Part shown: one piece after another, positions 33,168 through 41,912 of the stretch
Numbering within the stretch: the first letter of the stretch is position 1
Layout of the letters: each line of letters begins with the position of its first letter
From: Nitrospirota bacterium
GTDB lineage: Bacteria > Nitrospirota > Nitrospiria > Nitrospirales > Nitrospiraceae
Length of the DNA stretch: 45,060 nt
Assembly: GCA_016200355.1 (NCBI GenBank)
Contig: JACQEY010000095.1
Span: 1 to 45,060 of the forward strand
Direction: 5' to 3'
The notes under the pieces: model-generated
What the model saw: the letters and a program-made list of their open reading frames with translations, nothing else
Told to the model about the DNA's origin: nothing
The model's database searches: none
Translations under genes and position numbers: made by a program

Positions 33168-34910
33168 CTATTTCACCCGTGATCGCCCTATCCGTTGGAA
33201 AGTTTTTTTGAGGATCGCTGAGGTCTTCGGTGTTTCGAAGACCGACTGAAAGATGTCGTGCACGACGGTCCTATGGGCGGCATGGTCGGCTTGAAATTGT
33301 TTGAGGGCAGCAGATCGACTCGCCCCTATGTAGCCCATGCGGATTGCGCAACGTTCGAGTTTATCCTGTCGATCCGGCAACGCGTGTGTTTGCATATCGT
33401 GCACCATCTGCAGTTTATGCTCGACGTCTCGGAGAAACCGATAGGCGCAGGTCAGATCGGCCTGTTGTTTTCTTGGAAGAATGCCGGCTTTCTGAAGCCG
33501 TACCAACGATCCAATGGTCCCTCGGTCCAAGATCCCTGGCAATCGGCGACCGGCAAGCACTTGGATCGTTTGGACGAAAAATTCAATCTCGCGGATGCCG
33601 CCGCCGCCTAGCTTCACGTTGCGCTGTTCCTGCCCTCGTTCCGCCATCTTCGCATCGATCCGATCCTTGACCGATCGAACGTCCTCTACAATCGCGAGCC
33701 CCTGTTCGACAACAAGCCGTTTCGGCGAAGGCGCCAGCACAAAAGGCCGCACCAGCTTGATGAACGATCTTCCAACCTCCTGCGACCCGGCGATGGGCCA
33801 GGCCTTCAGCAGGGCCATCCGTTCCCACACTTGTCCTCTCGTCCGATAGTACTTGGCATATTCGTCGAGTGAACGAGTGAGCTGCCCCACCGAACCTTCT
33901 GCCCGCAAGCGGAGATCCACGCGATACAGGTACCCTTCAGGGGTCTGTTCGGTCAGCGCCTTCGTCAACTCCCGTGCGAGGATTTCAAAGTATTCTTCAT
34001 TGGACAGCCCGCGCTGCGCAGAGCCCTTCGCCTTCATGCGCCCTGACACAACCTGCCTGGTTTCGCCCTCATGGGATTCACAGACATAAAGCACATCCAC
34101 GTCGGAACTGTAGTTAAGTTCATGTCCGCCCAGCTTCCCCATCCCAATGACCGTGAAACCCGTCTCCACCCATCGCCCCTGCCGATTCCGATGCATGGGG
34201 GTGCCGTACTGAGATCGTAGATCGTCATCCACAATGCGATAAGCGGCATCGATGAGGACCGAAGCTAGGTTCGAGAGGGAAGCGGTCGTTTCCACCACAT
34301 CGGCTAACCGGAGCAGGTCGCGTACTCCTATGCGCAACATCTCTCGGTGGCGGAATCGTCTGAGCGCGTCCAACTTGAGTTCAGTGGCAATGACACTCCC
34401 CAAACTTTGCCGGACTGTACGCTCCATCCCCGCCTTGGTCGGTGCGGTGGACAACACATTCTGTTGGGCCAGCCAGTACAGCAACAGGGGATCGCGGATG
34501 AGAGTGGAGGCGAGCGAGTTACTGTTCCCGAATATCGTACATACCAGATCCAGCATGCGGGGGGCGCTATGCAGGTATTCCAACACGGCCGACCGGCTGA
34601 TTCCGTTCGCCAGCCAGCGTTCCCATTGATTCAAGGCCAGATCCGGGTCGGCGGTCTTCCCAATGGCCTCAAGCAACGCGGGCAGAATCTCTGCCAACTG
34701 GCGTCGCTGCTGTGGATCGCCCGCCATCGACTGTAGATTCGCATCGGCATCCTGAATGCGCTGGAGCCCATAGGGTTGAAGGATCGCTTTAACCTGGGAC
34801 GGTTCCAGCCCGGAGGCTAATAGGATCGGAGTCGGATCCGGACGAGCAGTCCATTCGAGCGCAGGGATGGCACAATAACGCGGCACCGGTTTCTTTGAAT
34901 GCGTGGTCAT
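33168..34910 (-). CDS. glnE: Half-size GlnE-like glutamine synthetase adenylyltransferase
   Basis: 580 aa with one nucleotidyltransferase domain, whereas ordinary GlnE is about 950 aa with two. Landmarks are the N-terminal helical region (LLLYWLAQQNVLS, LRRFRHREMLRIGVRDLLRL), the NT motif FTVIGMGKLGGHELNYSSDV continuing DVLYV (about 250-275), NEEYFEILARELTKALTEQT, YRVDLRLRAEGSVGQLTRSL, and GGGGIREIEFFVQTIQVLAG followed by a helical GlnD_UR_UTase-type domain. GlnE adds or removes AMP on the GlnA tyrosine, and the target Tyr is present in glnA at 37.7 kb. The start is the first Met; a TATAAT box sits only eight bases upstream. Confidence 0.85.
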   Translation of the reverse strand: MTTHSKKPVPRYCAIPALEWTARPDPTPILLASGLEPSQVKAILQPYGLQRIQDADANLQSMAGDPQQRRQLAEILPALLEAIGKTADPDLALNQWERWLANGISRSAVLEYLHSAPRMLDLVCTIFGNSNSLASTLIRDPLLLYWLAQQNVLSTAPTKAGMERTVRQSLGSVIATELKLDALRRFRHREMLRIGVRDLLRLADVVETTASLSNLASVLIDAAYRIVDDDLRSQYGTPMHRNRQGRWVETGFTVIGMGKLGGHELNYSSDVDVLYVCESHEGETRQVVSGRMKAKGSAQRGLSNEEYFEILARELTKALTEQTPEGYLYRVDLRLRAEGSVGQLTRSLDEYAKYYRTRGQVWERMALLKAWPIAGSQEVGRSFIKLVRPFVLAPSPKRLVVEQGLAIVEDVRSVKDRIDAKMAERGQEQRNVKLGGGGIREIEFFVQTIQVLAGRRLPGILDRGTIGSLVRLQKAGILPRKQQADLTCAYRFLRDVEHKLQMVHDMQTHALPDRQDKLERCAIRMGYIGASRSAALKQFQADHAAHRTVVHDIFQSVFETPKTSAILKKTFQRIGRSRVK

Positions 34911-34918
34911 AGGCGGGC

Positions 34919-34947
34919 ATTATACTCATACCTTGGCGCTCGCACAA
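34919..34947 (-). promoter_or_regulatory. Promoter of the minus-strand glnE-like gene, possibly leaderless
   Basis: Minus strand: TTGTGC (34942-34947), 17 bases, TATAAT (34919-34924), then eight bases to the ATG at 34910. The spacing puts the transcript start at or next to the start codon. On the plus strand TATACT (34964-34969) lies seven bases before ATG 34977, though with no clear -35 box. Confidence 0.5.
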
Positions 34948-34976
34948 TGAACCACGCTTCGGCTATACTCCGAGCC

Positions 34977-37250
34977 ATGACGAATGGGCTTGGATCACGC
35001 GAGTCGATCATCAAGACCCTGGCTTCACGTTGCCCGGACATCGATGACGAGGTCGTTCAGGATTTCGTGTCTCGGATGGACCCCGAGTACTTCGAGCGGT
35101 TCCAACCGGACACCATCGCGCACCATATTCAGCTCGCCAGCCGGCTCACGCCGGACCACCCCTGCGAATTATCGGTGCAAGACAAACGAGCGGGACGATC
35201 GGAAATCAGCATCGTCGCCTACGATTACTTCTCGGAATTCGCCGCCATCTGCGGTGTACTCTCGGCCTTTGGACTCAATATCGAAGAAGGACGGATCTAT
35301 ACCTTTATGGGTGCCACGCCCGCTCCGTCGCCGCGCCGGGAGCCCCCCTCGACGGCCGGCCGTCCTAAAGGCCGGCCCGGCCTCAGCCGCAAAAAAATCG
35401 TCGATGTCTTCCTGGTGCATCCCATAGACCGCGCAGGCTTTTCCTCGCCGCAACACAATGCCCTCCGGCAGACGATCAGCGAGATCGTTCAACTCCTGGA
35501 TGCCGGCCAGTTCGAAGCGGCGCGTCAATATGTCAACCGCCGGCTCGTCGAACGATTGGACAAGCAACGGAGCGCCTTTGCCGGCCTGCTCGATACGGTG
35601 CAGATTACCTTCGACAATAGCCAATCCCAGACAGACACGATCATGGACATCCGATCGGATGATACTCCGGCCTTCCTCTATGCGCTTGCGAATGCCCTGG
35701 CCATGCGCAACATTTACATTACCAAGGCCCAGATCGAATGCGACAGCGACAAGCTGCACGATCGTTTCTTTGTCAGGAATCGCGATGGGCAGAAACTGCT
35801 CGACTCCGCCGATCAGCAGCAACTACGGCTGACCGCCGTGCTCATCAAACAATTCACGCATGCCTTGACCTGGGCGTCCGACCCGGCTAAGGCGCTGGCA
35901 TCGTTCGACCAGTTCCTGGATCTCATCGTGAAAGACCAGGGCAAGAACGGCAAGAACCAGGCGCTCGATTTCGTCAGCGATAAAAAAACCTTTCCGCTGC
36001 TCGCGCAACTGCTCGGCGCCAGCGATTTCTTGTGGGAGGACTTTCTCCGACGCCAGCACGACAACCTCCTTCCGCTGCTCACGGAATACCGGGATGCACC
36101 CCTGATCAAACCGCAGGCAACCCTCCGAAAAGAGCTCGGACGCCTGGTCGTGCGAGCCAAAACAGACGAAGAGAAAAAGGACGCCCTGAACCGGTTTAAA
36201 GACCGTGAGATGTTCCGGATCGACATCAAACACATCGTCGAGCCCTCAAGCAATTTCCCTGACTTTTCACTGGCGCTCACGGAACTGGCGGAAGTCATCA
36301 TGGAACGGAGCATCGAAGATTGCAGCGACAAGTTGGAGAAATCCTACGGGCGCCCACAGCTCGCCAACAAGAAGCCCTGCCCCTTTGCCGTCATGGGCCT
36401 GGGAAAATTCGGAGCGCGAGAGCTTGGCTACGCCTCGGACATCGAGGTCCTGTTCGTCTACGGTGGATCGGGCAACACAAGCGGGAAGGATGGAATTGAG
36501 AACAGCGAATACTTCGAACGGCTGGCGCAGGAACTCCTGGGGTGGATCGAAGCCAAACAAGAAGGCATCTATCGCATCGATGTCCGGCTTCGACCGCACG
36601 GAGGCAAGGGCGCGCTGGCCAATGCGTTCGAGGAGGTCTGTCGCTATTATAGTCCAACTGGACTTGCCGCGCCGTTCGAACGGCAAGCCCTGATCAAGTT
36701 ACGGCATATCGCCGGAGACTCCGCACTGGGCCATCGACTAGAAACACACCGAGACTCCTTCGTCTACGGAGAGGCTCCCTGGGACATTCCCGCGGCAGTG
36801 GAGATCAGGAGGCAACAGCTCAAACAACTGGTCGCGCCTGGAAAGGTCAACGTGAAATATAGCGCGGGAGGACTCATCGACATCGAATATGCCACGCAAT
36901 ACCTGCAAGTGATGCATGGCCATGACCATCCGAGCCTGCGGACGCCGAATACCCTGCAGGCACTCGCTGAGCTGGTCAATGAGGGGCTGATCGCTCGCAC
37001 CGATGGAGCAGGCCTCCGGAAAGCTTACATCTTCACCCGGATATTGGTCGACGGATTGCGCATGGTCAGGGGAAACACCAAAGATCTTGTGCTTCCTCCG
37101 CCGGATTCGGAGGAGTTTGTCTCTCTTGCCCGCCGCATCGGCTACACGAGAGACGACTGGCGGGCCGGCGCGCGCGATTTGCAGTCAGACATCCAGCAGC
37201 ACATGACGCTCACCAAGCAGTTCTTTGAACGGTCGTTCGGAGCGTTATGA
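34977..37250 (+). CDS. GlnE-like nucleotidyltransferase with N-terminal ACT-like domains
   Basis: 757 aa from ATG 34977 (the frame opens at 34899). Residues about 75-115 look like an ACT domain (ISIVAYDYFSEFAAICGVLS, AFGLNIEEGRIYTF). A Pro/Arg linker follows, and about 215-275 forms a second ACT-like unit (TIMDIRSDDTPAFLYALANA, MRNIYITKAQIECDSDKLHD). The catalytic part has FKDREMFRIDIKHIVEPSSN, FAVMGLGKFGARELGYASDI followed by EVLFVYGG (SDIE where GlnE normally has SDxD), IYRIDVRLRPHGGKGALANA, FERQALIKLRHIAG and SAGGLIDIEYATQYLQVMHG. It is thus GlnE-like with one NT domain plus GlnD-like sensor domains. It is divergent from the 580-aa half. Confidence 0.82.
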   Translation: MTNGLGSRESIIKTLASRCPDIDDEVVQDFVSRMDPEYFERFQPDTIAHHIQLASRLTPDHPCELSVQDKRAGRSEISIVAYDYFSEFAAICGVLSAFGLNIEEGRIYTFMGATPAPSPRREPPSTAGRPKGRPGLSRKKIVDVFLVHPIDRAGFSSPQHNALRQTISEIVQLLDAGQFEAARQYVNRRLVERLDKQRSAFAGLLDTVQITFDNSQSQTDTIMDIRSDDTPAFLYALANALAMRNIYITKAQIECDSDKLHDRFFVRNRDGQKLLDSADQQQLRLTAVLIKQFTHALTWASDPAKALASFDQFLDLIVKDQGKNGKNQALDFVSDKKTFPLLAQLLGASDFLWEDFLRRQHDNLLPLLTEYRDAPLIKPQATLRKELGRLVVRAKTDEEKKDALNRFKDREMFRIDIKHIVEPSSNFPDFSLALTELAEVIMERSIEDCSDKLEKSYGRPQLANKKPCPFAVMGLGKFGARELGYASDIEVLFVYGGSGNTSGKDGIENSEYFERLAQELLGWIEAKQEGIYRIDVRLRPHGGKGALANAFEEVCRYYSPTGLAAPFERQALIKLRHIAGDSALGHRLETHRDSFVYGEAPWDIPAAVEIRRQQLKQLVAPGKVNVKYSAGGLIDIEYATQYLQVMHGHDHPSLRTPNTLQALAELVNEGLIARTDGAGLRKAYIFTRILVDGLRMVRGNTKDLVLPPPDSEEFVSLARRIGYTRDDWRAGARDLQSDIQQHMTLTKQFFERSFGAL

Positions 37251-37258
37251 AGTGGAAC

Positions 37259-37576
37259 GGGAGGGTGGCCTGTTGATCTCCTGTGCTCGCGCAACGCGCG
37301 GCCTCAGAGGATGGGAAGGGAGCGGCCAGGTGCCCTTCTTGCTCGCAGAACGCGCACGGTGAAACTGTGCTCGTTCGATGCGCGCAGTAAAGGGCAGCCT
37401 TGGCCACTCCCTAAATAGCGGTGTAGCGAATTTGAAGGCCCTCGCCAGGGCTACTGGCACGTCCCGGGAAATCGATTGCAAAGCAATCGGAGGGTAGGGC
37501 GGGTGAAAAATATCTGCCAGTGGGTGGGCGGGTGAGAAAGACGCGCGCAGTGGGAGATCAAGCAGGACACCCTCCC
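37259..37576. repeat. GCGCGC-core hairpin element, copy 7 (outer, interrupted)
   Basis: Arms 37259-37281 (begins GGGAGGGTGGCCTG) and 37552-37576 pair over 23 positions with one bulge and one mismatch. Core ends: TGTGCTCGCGCAACGCGCGG next to the left arm and GACGCGCGCAGT next to the right arm. Between them lie a second element (37317-37412) and about 130 bp of other sequence including GAAGGCCCTCGCCAGGGC. Confidence 0.78.
37317..37412. repeat. GCGCGC-core hairpin element, copy 8 (inner, nested)
   Basis: Arms 37317-37337 (AGGGAGCGGCCAGGTGCCC...) and 37390-37412 pair apart from two bulged bases and a G-T-type difference. Core: TTGCTCGCAGAACGCGCACG on the left, TGTGCTCGTTCGATGCGCGC on the right, i.e. 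the core runs opposite to copies 2-6. Confidence 0.78.
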
Positions 37577-37634
37577 TGAAAAAAAGACGAGCAAGCTTGG
37601 AGGGAGCATTTGTCGCCGCGCGGGATAGGCTAGA

Positions 37635-37678
37635 AATAAAACGGCGTCCGCTTCTCAATCGAGGGAGGCGGACGCCGT
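37635..37678 (-). terminator. Intrinsic terminator after glnA
   Basis: On the minus strand, ACGGCGTCCGC and GCGGACGCCGT (37668-37678 and 37641-37651) form an 11-bp perfect stem, followed by TTTATTT. It lies about 45 bp after the glnA stop. Confidence 0.85.
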
Positions 37679-37721
37679 TGTCTCGTTTGCCTTATGTCTA
37701 GAGCTCTACCAAGGCGCCGCT

Positions 37722-39131
37722 CTACACGTCGAAATACAAGACATATTCGTATGGATGGGGCCGCAACCGCATGGGGTCAACTTCCCTTTTGCGTTTGTAG
37801 CCGATCCAGGCCTCGATCAGGTCCTTGCTGAAGACCCCGCCCTTGAGCAGAAACTGGTGGTCCTGTTCGAGGTTGCGCAACGCTTCGTCGAGACTGCCAG
37901 GCATCGTGCGGATCGCCGCCGCTTCTTCCGGCTCAAGATCGTATAGATCCTTTTCAGCCGGCTCACCAGGATTGATTTTATTCTCGATCCCGTCCAACCC
38001 TGCCATGAGCATGGCAGAAAATGCGAGGTACGGGTTCGCGGTCGGGTCGGGAAAGCGCACCTCGATCCGTTTGGCTTTCGGGCTCGGTGAGTACATGGGA
38101 ATCCGGATGCCCGCCGACCGATTCCGGCTGGAGTAGGCCAGCAGGACCGGCGCCTCGAACCCGGGGGTCAGCCGCTTGTAGGAGTTTGTCGTCGGATTCG
38201 TGAACGCCGCCAAGGCCGGGGCATGTTTCAAGATGCCGCCGATATAATAGAGACAGAGTTGCGAGATGCCGGCATATTCCTTCCCCGCAAACAGGGGCTT
38301 CCCATCTTTCCAGATGCTCTGATGTGTGTGCATGCCAGTGCCGTTGTCCCCGAAGATCGGCTTGGGCATGAAGGTCGCGGTTTTGCCATGCCGGCGGGCC
38401 ACATTCTTGACGATATACTTGTACATCATCAATTGGTCTGCGGTTTTGACCAGCGAGCCAAATCGGATATCGATTTCCGCCTGGCCCGCCGTCGCCGTCT
38501 CGTGGTGATGTTTCTCAACGGAAATCCCGACCTTTTGCATCTCCAGGACCATCTCACTGCGGATATCCTGTTGCGTATCGGCCGGCGGGACCGGAAAGTA
38601 GCCTTCCTTGTGGCGGATTTTCCCGCCTAAGTTGTGGCCTTCCTGCCCAATGTTCCAGGCGCCTTCTTCGGAATCGATGAAGTAATAACCGCTATGGCCC
38701 GTCTGATCGTACCGAACATGATCGAAGAGAAAGAACTCCGCCTCCGGCCCCCAGTAGGAGGTATCGCCGATCTTCGTGCTCTGGAGATATTTTTCCGCCT
38801 TCTGCGCCACAAACCGAGAATCACGATCATAGGGCTCGCGCGTAATCGGGTCGACAACGTTGCCGACGAGGCTCAGTGTCGGGACTGCACAGAACGGATC
38901 GATACAGACCGCGGACGAATCGGGGATCATCAGCAGATCGCTGTCGTTGATCGCTTTCCAACCCCGGATCGACGAACCGTCCAACCCGGACCCGTCCTTG
39001 AACAGCCCTTCAGTCAGCTCTTCCACGGGAATCGAAAAGTGTTGCCAGGTGCCGATCAGGTCCACAAACTTCAAGTCCACCATCTGGACTTTATGCTTCT
39101 TCGCAAACTCCAATACCTCGCGGGGATTCAT
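37722..39131 (-). CDS. glnA: Glutamine synthetase, type I (GlnA)
   Basis: 469 aa, the normal dodecameric GSI-beta length. It makes glutamine from glutamate, ammonia and ATP. Landmarks are [93 protein letters not shown] and [18 protein letters not shown]. The adenylylation site is intact: Tyr397 in [10 protein letters not shown], the same number as in E. coli, so the GlnE-like proteins nearby have a target. It starts 24 bp after glnD and ends at a strong terminator. Confidence 0.96.
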   Translation of the reverse strand: MNPREVLEFAKKHKVQMVDLKFVDLIGTWQHFSIPVEELTEGLFKDGSGLDGSSIRGWKAINDSDLLMIPDSSAVCIDPFCAVPTLSLVGNVVDPITREPYDRDSRFVAQKAEKYLQSTKIGDTSYWGPEAEFFLFDHVRYDQTGHSGYYFIDSEEGAWNIGQEGHNLGGKIRHKEGYFPVPPADTQQDIRSEMVLEMQKVGISVEKHHHETATAGQAEIDIRFGSLVKTADQLMMYKYIVKNVARRHGKTATFMPKPIFGDNGTGMHTHQSIWKDGKPLFAGKEYAGISQLCLYYIGGILKHAPALAAFTNPTTNSYKRLTPGFEAPVLLAYSSRNRSAGIRIPMYSPSPKAKRIEVRFPDPTANPYLAFSAMLMAGLDGIENKINPGEPAEKDLYDLEPEEAAAIRTMPGSLDEALRNLEQDHQFLLKGGVFSKDLIEAWIGYKRKREVDPMRLRPHPYEYVLYFDV

Positions 39132-39155
39132 TCCGATCCTCCTTATATGCCCAAT

Positions 39156-41912
39156 TTATGATGGTACTCCTGTCGATACGCCTTCCGACGCATCGACAGG
39201 CTGGCCCATGAACACATCGATCTCGTGTTTGATGGTCGAGCAGATGGCTTCCAGTCGAGCGTGGTCCTCGATCTTGCCTCCATCCCGATCCGTCACATAG
39301 AACACGTCGACGACCTGATGCCTGCCGACGGTGCGCAAGGACTGCTGTATGTCATCGTCCAGCCTGGTCGAAATCCTGGCCGCATGGACCGACAGGCCGA
39401 GCTGAAAGATCGCGCGAGTGATGATATACAGCAGTCCTTGCGTATCGTCGGCAAACACATCGATCACCGTGAGCTTGTCGCAGATCCCATTATCGATTTC
39501 TACCTCGGTCGCTTGGCGGGTGGCCGGCAGGTGGCGAACGGCGGACAGGCGGGTATTTCGACGCATCAACTGATCGAGCGCCTCTTCGCCCTTCAGCACC
39601 CGGATGATCCTCTCGGCTACGGAAGCACGGCGGTCCTCCGGAGGAACGCCGACATAATCCGGATCGGATGCCTGGAAGGTGTTCACGACGATCCCATCAT
39701 CTCTGGTGATGATCTGGGCATCCAGAATATCAAGCCCCTCGGCCGCCATGGCACCGGCCATTTTTGAAAAGATGCCTGGTGTGAGGTTGTCGTGGGTAAT
39801 CACCGTGTACTCGGACATGCCCAGTTCCTCGTTGAAGGTCTCCTCGACCAGCACCTCCCCTGCCTTCAGCCTTCTGATCGCCCCCAGATGGGCGGCAATC
39901 CGCTTCGGAGACGTCCCATGCAGATAGCGCAGAGGAAACTGGCTCAGTTGCAATTCAATCCAGTCGAACTCCCCAGCCGCTGTGTTCGTGAACTCACGCG
40001 CCACCTCGCTGATCAATTCCTTGAGGCATTCAGGGCCGACCGTTGTGTCCTGCTCGCCTGACACAGCCGGCAACGTACGCCTATAGAGCTGGACGAGCAA
40101 CGACTCTTTCCACTTAGTCAGGACGCCGGGCCCCACCGCCGCAATGTCGGCAGCAGTCAGGACCAACAACATGCGTAGAACCTCTGGCGTCTCTACCTCC
40201 TTGGCAAAGGGCAAGAGGACCTTTTGGTCATAGGGGTCGCGCCGGAAGGCCGTGTGAGCCATCAGGAGATGCTTATGCACGAGAAAGACCAGCGTCCTCG
40301 TCTCTTGCTCGTCGCAGCCCAACCGCTCTGCCGTCTCCTCTGCGATCGCCTTGCCCGCTTCACAGTGATCCTCTTTCCGTCCCTTCCCCAGATCGTGCAA
40401 CAGGATCGCCAGATGCAAGAGATCCTTCCTCCTGATTTCCTGATAGACCTCTCCGATAGCCCCGGACTCCAGGGCGAGCGCTTCGGCCTTGGCCACAGCC
40501 AACAGGGTATGTTCATCCACCGTGTACTTGTGATACTGGTTGAACTGCATCAGCCCGCGGAGCGTGGCAAAGACCGGGATGAGCTTCTCCAGCAGATGGG
40601 CGCCATGCATCGCTTTCAGTGTGCCGGCCACGGCGTCCGGCCCAGCGAGGATCTTCAGAAAGACCCGACTGACCTCAGGGGTCCTGAACGCCTCATTCGA
40701 GGCGCTATCCATGTGGCTATGAATTTCGTCCAGCAGGCCGGTGTCGATCTTGAGGCGCCGGGATCTCGCCATGTCGAACAGCCGGAGAAGCAAGTCAGGG
40801 CTATCCAGAACCCGAGCCCGCAGTTCAGAGGGAACGGTCAGATGCCGGCTGGTTACCACGAAATAGCCGTCCACCATGGCAACCGGCAGGGCACGCGCCG
40901 ATCGGCTCTTCGCCGGCACGGCCTGGCAACGGTCCACAAATCGGAGCATGGTCTCATGGAGTCCGACCGTATGCCGGTAATACTGCTGCATGAACTGCTC
41001 CACCCCCAGGAGATGGGGGCGATCTCGGAATCCAAACAGGGATGCCAGCCGAACTTGTTCGTCGAACGACAGAATTTCCTGCGCCATCCCGGCCTCAACA
41101 TGCAGAAATGCCCGAACACGCCACAAAAAATCCCTGGCCTCCGTCAGAGCGAGACAATCCTGCCTAGAGAGGAGGCCTCGATCCGTCAAGTCCTGTAGTG
41201 TAGAAGACTGGAACCGGGCCATCCCAACCCACCGGAGCAGATGGAAGTCCCGCAGCCCTCCTTTGCTTTTCTTGACATTGGGCTCCAGGAGGTAGATCGT
41301 CTGTCCAAACTTTACATATTCACGGCGCCGCTCTTCCATCTTCTGTTCGATAAACCGCCCTGCTCCACGGCCAACCACTTCCTTGAAATATCGGCGATAA
41401 AATTTCTGGAACAGGCTTGGGCTTCCGGCCAAAAACCGTGATGTCATCATCGAGGTGCGAATCGTCAGATCCTGCCCCGCCAGCTCGATGCAATCGTCAA
41501 TCGTCCGCATGCTGTGGCCAACATGGAATCCGAGATCCCAGAGATGGTGCAGCACTTCACGGAACAACACCGGCGCCGCCTCCCCCGCCTCCTCGCTATA
41601 GAGGAACATGACGTCGATGTCTGAGTAGGGCGCCAACTCACGTTGGCCATAGCCTCCCAGCGCGACTAGGCAGCAATGTTGGGCGCCCGCGATCTGCGCT
41701 GCTTCTCCAGCCTGCCGCATGGCGCTTCTGTACCGGTCGATGATCAGAGCATCCACGAACTCCGTCAAGGCCGCCATGACTTCGGCCCCCGTGGCCCCGT
41801 CCAATAGCCGCTGCCGGAGCGCCCGTCTGTGCCCGGCCAGGGCGGAGACCGGATCGGTCTCCGCCCCGCGCAAGAACTCAGCCGACAACCCATTATTCGG
41901 CGTCACCGTCAC
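39156..41912 (-). CDS. glnD: [Protein-PII] uridylyltransferase / uridylyl-removing enzyme GlnD
   Basis: 918 aa, full length. It modifies the T-loop tyrosine of P-II in response to glutamine. Domains: nucleotidyltransferase (CLVALGGYGQRELAPYSDID followed by VMFLY; KKSKGGLRDFHLLRWVG), HD hydrolase (YTVDEHTLLAVAKAEA, LLHLAILLHDLGKGRKEDHC), then two C-terminal ACT domains (YTVITHDNLTPGIFSKMAGA; LTVIDVFADDTQGLLYIITR). The start overlaps the amt stop by 4 bp, tying it to the transporter whose C-terminus carries a P-II T-loop. No separate glnB or glnK gene is in this window. Confidence 0.95.
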   Translation of the reverse strand: MTVTPNNGLSAEFLRGAETDPVSALAGHRRALRQRLLDGATGAEVMAALTEFVDALIIDRYRSAMRQAGEAAQIAGAQHCCLVALGGYGQRELAPYSDIDVMFLYSEEAGEAAPVLFREVLHHLWDLGFHVGHSMRTIDDCIELAGQDLTIRTSMMTSRFLAGSPSLFQKFYRRYFKEVVGRGAGRFIEQKMEERRREYVKFGQTIYLLEPNVKKSKGGLRDFHLLRWVGMARFQSSTLQDLTDRGLLSRQDCLALTEARDFLWRVRAFLHVEAGMAQEILSFDEQVRLASLFGFRDRPHLLGVEQFMQQYYRHTVGLHETMLRFVDRCQAVPAKSRSARALPVAMVDGYFVVTSRHLTVPSELRARVLDSPDLLLRLFDMARSRRLKIDTGLLDEIHSHMDSASNEAFRTPEVSRVFLKILAGPDAVAGTLKAMHGAHLLEKLIPVFATLRGLMQFNQYHKYTVDEHTLLAVAKAEALALESGAIGEVYQEIRRKDLLHLAILLHDLGKGRKEDHCEAGKAIAEETAERLGCDEQETRTLVFLVHKHLLMAHTAFRRDPYDQKVLLPFAKEVETPEVLRMLLVLTAADIAAVGPGVLTKWKESLLVQLYRRTLPAVSGEQDTTVGPECLKELISEVAREFTNTAAGEFDWIELQLSQFPLRYLHGTSPKRIAAHLGAIRRLKAGEVLVEETFNEELGMSEYTVITHDNLTPGIFSKMAGAMAAEGLDILDAQIITRDDGIVVNTFQASDPDYVGVPPEDRRASVAERIIRVLKGEEALDQLMRRNTRLSAVRHLPATRQATEVEIDNGICDKLTVIDVFADDTQGLLYIITRAIFQLGLSVHAARISTRLDDDIQQSLRTVGRHQVVDVFYVTDRDGGKIEDHARLEAICSTIKHEIDVFMGQPVDASEGVSTGVPS

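Larger units (their letters stand above)
37251..37721. other. Gene-free stretch with nested hairpin elements and glnA terminator
   Basis: No gene. From left: outer GCGCGC-core element (37259-37576) with an inner one inside (37317-37412), a GGGCGGGTGA tract (about 37497-37545), a short hairpin CTCCCT...AGGGAG around AGACGAGCAAGCTTGG (37572-37605), and the glnA terminator (37635-37678). Confidence 0.75.
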
